Below are positions 5,407 to 7,938 of a DNA stretch of 7,938 nt, one piece after another. The notes under the pieces were generated by a model. It made no database searches. It worked only from the letters and a program-made list of their open reading frames with translations, and was not told the DNA's origin. The stretch is taken from assembly GCA_947461985.1 (NCBI GenBank), contig CANHNT010000082.1, positions 1 to 7,938 of the forward strand, written 5' to 3'. This DNA is from Bacteroidota bacterium (lineage in GTDB: Bacteria; Bacteroidota; Bacteroidia; Chitinophagales; Chitinophagaceae). Position numbers and translations under genes: made by a program. Numbering within the stretch: position 1 is the stretch's first letter; every line of letters begins with the position of its first letter.

Positions 5407-6513
5407 CTATTTGTTTTTGTGAGCCTCAATTAATTCGATAAAATCATCAAACAAATATCGAGAATCATGAGGGCCTGGAGTTGCTTCAGGATGATATTGA
5501 ACCGAAAAAACGAGTTTTGATTTCATTTTAATTCCTTCTAATGTATTATCATTTAAATTAACGTGTGTAATTTCTATTAAATCATTATTCGATACGGAGT
5601 CGGCATCTACAGCAAATCCATGATTTTGAGTAGAAATTTCACTTTTCATTGTTTGCAAATTTAACACAGGATGATTGATTCCTCTGTGGCCATGATGCAT
5701 TTTATAAGTTTTTGCCCCATTTGCTAAAGCAATTAATTGGTGCCCTAAACAAATTCCAAAAACAGGTAAGCCCGATTGAATAATTTTTGATACCACCTCA
5801 ACTGCATAACGCATAGATGAAGGATCACCAGGACCATTACTGATAAAATATGCAGTGGGCTTAAATGTTTGTAAATCGTCAAAAGTAGATTTAGAAGGGA
5901 ATACCTGTAAATAGGCACCTCTATCGGTCATGCACTTCAAAATATTTCTTTTTACCCCAAAATCTAAAACCGAAATTCTTATTTCAGAAGTTGGATCCCC
6001 AACATAATACGCTTCTTTTGTAGAAACAAATTCAGACAAATCCAAGCCTTCCATACTTGGCACAGCCGCTAATTTTTGTTTCAAAATGTCAATGTCATCA
6101 ATGTCTGAAGAAATGATGCAATTCATTGCACCACTGTTTCTGATGTGAGCAACCAAGGCACGAGTATCTAATTCATGAATGGAAACAATATTATTTTCAA
6201 CTAAATAATCTTGCAATGAGCCGTTAGACATCACTCTTGAATATTTATCGGTTAAATTTTTTCCAATTAATCCAGCAATTTTTACAGAATCACTTTCAAC
6301 ATCCTCATTATTTACCCCATAATTTCCTACATGGGCAGTGTTCATCACCACAATTTGTCCGTAATAAGAAGGATCTGTAAAAATTTCTTGGTAACCCGTC
6401 ATACCCGTATTGAAACAAATTTCGCCAGAGGTCGTACCAATGGCACCAAATGCGCTTCCTGAGAATAAGGTTCCATCAGCAAGCAATAAAAAAGCTTTTT
6501 TAGAAGTGTTCAT
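5407..6513 (-). CDS. carA: Carbamoyl-phosphate synthase, small (glutamine amidotransferase) subunit
   Basis: The 368-residue protein has the expected length and the two-domain build of CarA. The N-terminal CPSase small-chain domain shows LADGTLFSGSAFGA at 11-24, GEICFNTGMTGYQEIFTDPSY at 30-50 and HELDTRALVAHIR at 113-125. The C-terminal class I glutaminase domain shows LDFGVKRNIL at 183-192, SNGPGDP at 225-231, GICLGHQ at 253-259 with nucleophile Cys255, and QYHPEATPGP at 339-348 with His341 and Glu343 completing the triad. It releases ammonia from glutamine and channels it to CarB for carbamoyl phosphate, which feeds pyrimidine and arginine synthesis. carB is not in the window. The ATG at 6513 is preceded by TAACTTCG only 7 nt away, so the mRNA may be nearly leaderless. 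No PyrR or arginine-type attenuator is seen. Confidence 0.97.
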   Translation of the reverse strand: MNTSKKAFLLLADGTLFSGSAFGAIGTTSGEICFNTGMTGYQEIFTDPSYYGQIVVMNTAHVGNYGVNNEDVESDSVKIAGLIGKNLTDKYSRVMSNGSLQDYLVENNIVSIHELDTRALVAHIRNSGAMNCIISSDIDDIDILKQKLAAVPSMEGLDLSEFVSTKEAYYVGDPTSEIRISVLDFGVKRNILKCMTDRGAYLQVFPSKSTFDDLQTFKPTAYFISNGPGDPSSMRYAVEVVSKIIQSGLPVFGICLGHQLIALANGAKTYKMHHGHRGINHPVLNLQTMKSEISTQNHGFAVDADSVSNNDLIEITHVNLNDNTLEGIKMKSKLVFSVQYHPEATPGPHDSRYLFDDFIELIEAHKNK

Positions 6514-6520
6514 TAAAAAG

Positions 6521-6528
6521 CGAAGTTA
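6521..6528 (-). promoter_or_regulatory. Candidate -7 box of carA (TAACTTCG)
   Basis: On the minus strand TAACTTCG is one base from TAnnTTTG, and a TTTC lies 20 nt upstream (6552-6549) where the -33 element is expected. The 11-mer TTTAACTTCGC here (6530-6520) is identical to that before yajQ. It ends only 7 nt before the carA ATG, so transcription from it would give almost no leader. Confidence 0.38.
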
Positions 6529-6536
6529 AACAAAGA

Positions 6537-6599
6537 AAAGTAAATAATGAAAGGTAAATAATGATTAATGATTATTGAACATTGAATAATGAATAATTA
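6537..6599. repeat. Nine-unit degenerate heptanucleotide tandem array (consensus ATAATGA)
   Basis: Nine consecutive 7-nt units fit in one phase on the plus strand without insertion. Seven of them are close variants of ATAATGA, with unit 3 of the spelled run (6558-6564) identical to units at 6544-6550 and 6586-6592. The first four units form a 14-bp direct repeat, AAAGTAAATAATGA (6537-6550) and AAGGTAAATAATGA (6551-6564), 13 of 14 identical. Downstream (6607-6627) three more units keep the same 7-nt phase but carry TCA/TAA-type sequence, as if inverted. The array fills most of the 124-nt gap between the GNAT and carA genes and overlaps carA's upstream promoter region. Confidence 0.65.
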
Positions 6600-6637
6600 A
6601 AAAAGGAAATTCATAACTCATAATTAAAATTTTATGA

Positions 6638-7090
6638 CTACAACATCTCCACATGAATCAATGACTTTATCATTTTTATATGAGGAATACCCACTTCTTT
6701 AAACTCTACTCCTACTGGCTCATAACCTTGTTTTAAATAGAAATCCAATGCCGTTTTCCGAGCATGTAATTCAATTATTTTATATTTATTTACTTGGCAA
6801 AAGTTTTCTGCAAAGCTTATGATTGAGCGGCCTATTCCTTTATGTTGATCGTTTTCAGCGATCGCCATTTGTCTAAACTTAACTTTTTCTGTTGACCCTA
6901 TTTTTACAAATAAGCACCCTACTACATTCTCATTATCTAAAGAAACAATAATATATTGGTTTTTATCATCTTCAATATCTTCTTGTGAAATAGAAAGCCC
7001 TAGTGGCTTTCTTAACACATCATGCCGAAGCATTACCACCTGTTTATAATAATTGGATTCAGTATCTATTAACAATAATTCGTATGTCAT
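6638..7090 (-). CDS. GNAT family N-acetyltransferase
   Basis: The 150-residue protein is a single GNAT domain. Motif A is clear: FRQMAIAENDQHKGIGRSII at 72-91, with the acetyl-CoA pyrophosphate loop Q82-x-K-G-x-G-R88. The N-terminal LRHDVLRKPLGL (21-32) is the alpha1-alpha2 region, NVVGCLFVKI (55-64) the central strand, and ELHARKTALDFYLKQGY (107-123) the motif B region with Tyr118 as a possible general acid. The end FKEVGIPHIKM (130-140) recurs in small-molecule or protein GNATs of this size. The substrate cannot be told. The gene starts 5 nt after the PRPP-synthetase-like gene, so it is co-transcribed with it, but no known pathway pairs them. The protein is complete and presumably cytosolic. 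Confidence 0.9.
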   Translation of the reverse strand: MTYELLLIDTESNYYKQVVMLRHDVLRKPLGLSISQEDIEDDKNQYIIVSLDNENVVGCLFVKIGSTEKVKFRQMAIAENDQHKGIGRSIISFAENFCQVNKYKIIELHARKTALDFYLKQGYEPVGVEFKEVGIPHIKMIKSLIHVEML

Positions 7091-7095
7091 TTATC

Positions 7096-7938
7096 TTAAA
7101 TTAAATGGTTTTTTAATAGACCTGCTATTGATTTTATTTGTACAATTTCATCATTCAACTTTATGGAATTAGGATGCGAATTGGTGCTGTACACTTGTTT
7201 AATAATGCCTTGATCTTTTATTTTTTGCAGCGCATTATTCGTAAATAAACCATGTGTTGTAATTGCAAAAACGCTCGTTGCGCCTGCTGCTGCATAGGCT
7301 TGGGCTGCTTGCATCAGTGAGCCTCCTGTGCGAATCATATCATCATAAATAATAACGATTTTATCTTTTACATCTGCATTGACACCCGTTATTTGAGTTT
7401 CATCGCCACTCATTCTGTGTTTGTATACAAAAGCAGATTTTACATTCATCTCATTGGCTAAGGACTCTACCCATTTGGCACGACCTGCATCAGTAGCTGC
7501 TAACACGAACTGGTTTCCACCAATTTCATTTGCAATATCCATAACGATTTTTTTGGCATATAAATGTTTGCACCTTACATCACTTCCAAAATAATAAGGA
7601 ATTCCATCTGAATGTAAATCAAGTAAAAAAACGGTGTTGGGTTCGGCACAAGCAGGTAAGGATGAAAATAGCAATGCCCTATTTTTAGCTTTCACGATTT
7701 CACCAGCTTTAACGGCTCTTTCCATAGTGGCATAGCCAAAATAAGGAATGATGATCGATAATGATTTTGCACCTGCTTGAATGATTCCATGCGCTAAATC
7801 ATATAATTCTAAGGTGTTTTTATCATCGATAGTTCCACCAATTAACACCACACTTTGTTGTAAAACTTGGGTTTCTATTTGATGATAAATTTCGCCATCA
7901 GGAAATTGTTTGGTAATGAGATTTCCTTTTAGAAACGA
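7096..7938 (-). CDS. Divergent ribose-phosphate pyrophosphokinase (PRPP synthetase)-like enzyme, 5' end cut by window edge
   Basis: The reverse-strand frame stays open from the stop at 7096 through the right edge, giving 280 visible residues. A GTG at 7851 is internal, because sequence upstream of it encodes the conserved FPDGEIYHQIE (residues 12-22 of the visible part). Only about 15-20 N-terminal residues should be missing. Family motifs are PYFGYA (65-70), LLDLHSDGIPYYF (105-117), ATDAGRAKW (148-156), YKHRMSGDE (172-180) and the PRPP loop YDDMIRTGGSL (198-208). The enzyme would transfer pyrophosphate from ATP to ribose-5-phosphate. It differs from the housekeeping type: the ATP-site RQDR is TMER, and the Gln after DLH is Gly. 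These features resemble plant class II PRPP synthetases. It may therefore be a second, specialised paralogue, and an altered substrate is possible. It leads an operon with the GNAT gene. Confidence 0.85.
   Translation of the reverse strand, partial: SFLKGNLITKQFPDGEIYHQIETQVLQQSVVLIGGTIDDKNTLELYDLAHGIIQAGAKSLSIIIPYFGYATMERAVKAGEIVKAKNRALLFSSLPACAEPNTVFLLDLHSDGIPYYFGSDVRCKHLYAKKIVMDIANEIGGNQFVLAATDAGRAKWVESLANEMNVKSAFVYKHRMSGDETQITGVNADVKDKIVIIYDDMIRTGGSLMQAAQAYAAAGATSVFAITTHGLFTNNALQKIKDQGIIKQVYSTNSHPNSIKLNDEIVQIKSIAGLLKNHLI

Noticed and set aside
7849..7851. GTG as the start of the PRPP synthetase-like gene
   Set aside because: The frame stays open upstream and encodes the conserved FPDGE segment, so the GTG is an internal valine and the true start lies beyond the window.

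Overview
The window comes from an AT-rich bacterial chromosome, almost certainly a member of the Bacteroidota. Four things point there. Starts lack Shine-Dalgarno sequences and are preceded by A-rich stretches. A promoter matches the Bacteroidota TTG-N19-TAnnTTTG form. Short envelope lipoproteins have a Cys-Lys or Cys-Asn after the lipobox. The gene families fit as well (DUF2490 barrel, type B L31, VTC/DUF4956). I cannot name the genus.

Layout, left to right. Minus strand 1-781 holds the start of rpmE2 (ribosomal protein L31 type B, cut by the left edge), with a recognisable promoter and a leader hairpin, and yajQ upstream of it. Plus strand 947-3606 holds a tight four-gene cassette: a VTC-type polyphosphate polymerase domain protein, a DUF4956 membrane protein overlapping it by 14 nt, a small lipoprotein, and a DUF2490 putative outer-membrane barrel starting 2 nt after the lipoprotein gene. 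A stand-alone heptose-7-phosphate kinase (HldA/RfaE domain I) with a TTG start follows at 3652-4653. From 4636 to the right edge all genes are on the minus strand. Read in the transcribed direction they are a divergent PRPP-synthetase-like gene (cut by the right edge), a GNAT acetyltransferase 5 nt behind it, carA, a lipoprotein gene 3 nt behind carA, and a 62-codon small membrane protein gene whose end overlaps the hldA end by 18 nt.

How the genes fit together. The plus-strand cassette has a predicted cytosolic polymerase, an inner-membrane partner, a lipoprotein and an outer-membrane barrel, so it could form an envelope-spanning route. This is an inference from family and order and is the best candidate here for an undescribed system. 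The HldA kinase supplies LPS-core heptose precursors, and carA and the PRPP-synthetase-like enzyme belong to pyrimidine/arginine and nucleotide/NAD precursor supply.

The longer intergenic stretches carry unusual structure. Two degenerate tandem arrays with an exact 7-nt period (2355-2396 and 6537-6599) have unrelated unit sequences, and a third, looser array of GTTTA units (207-234) abuts the rpmE2 promoter. I saw no rRNA, tRNA, CRISPR array, transposase or convincing intrinsic terminator.
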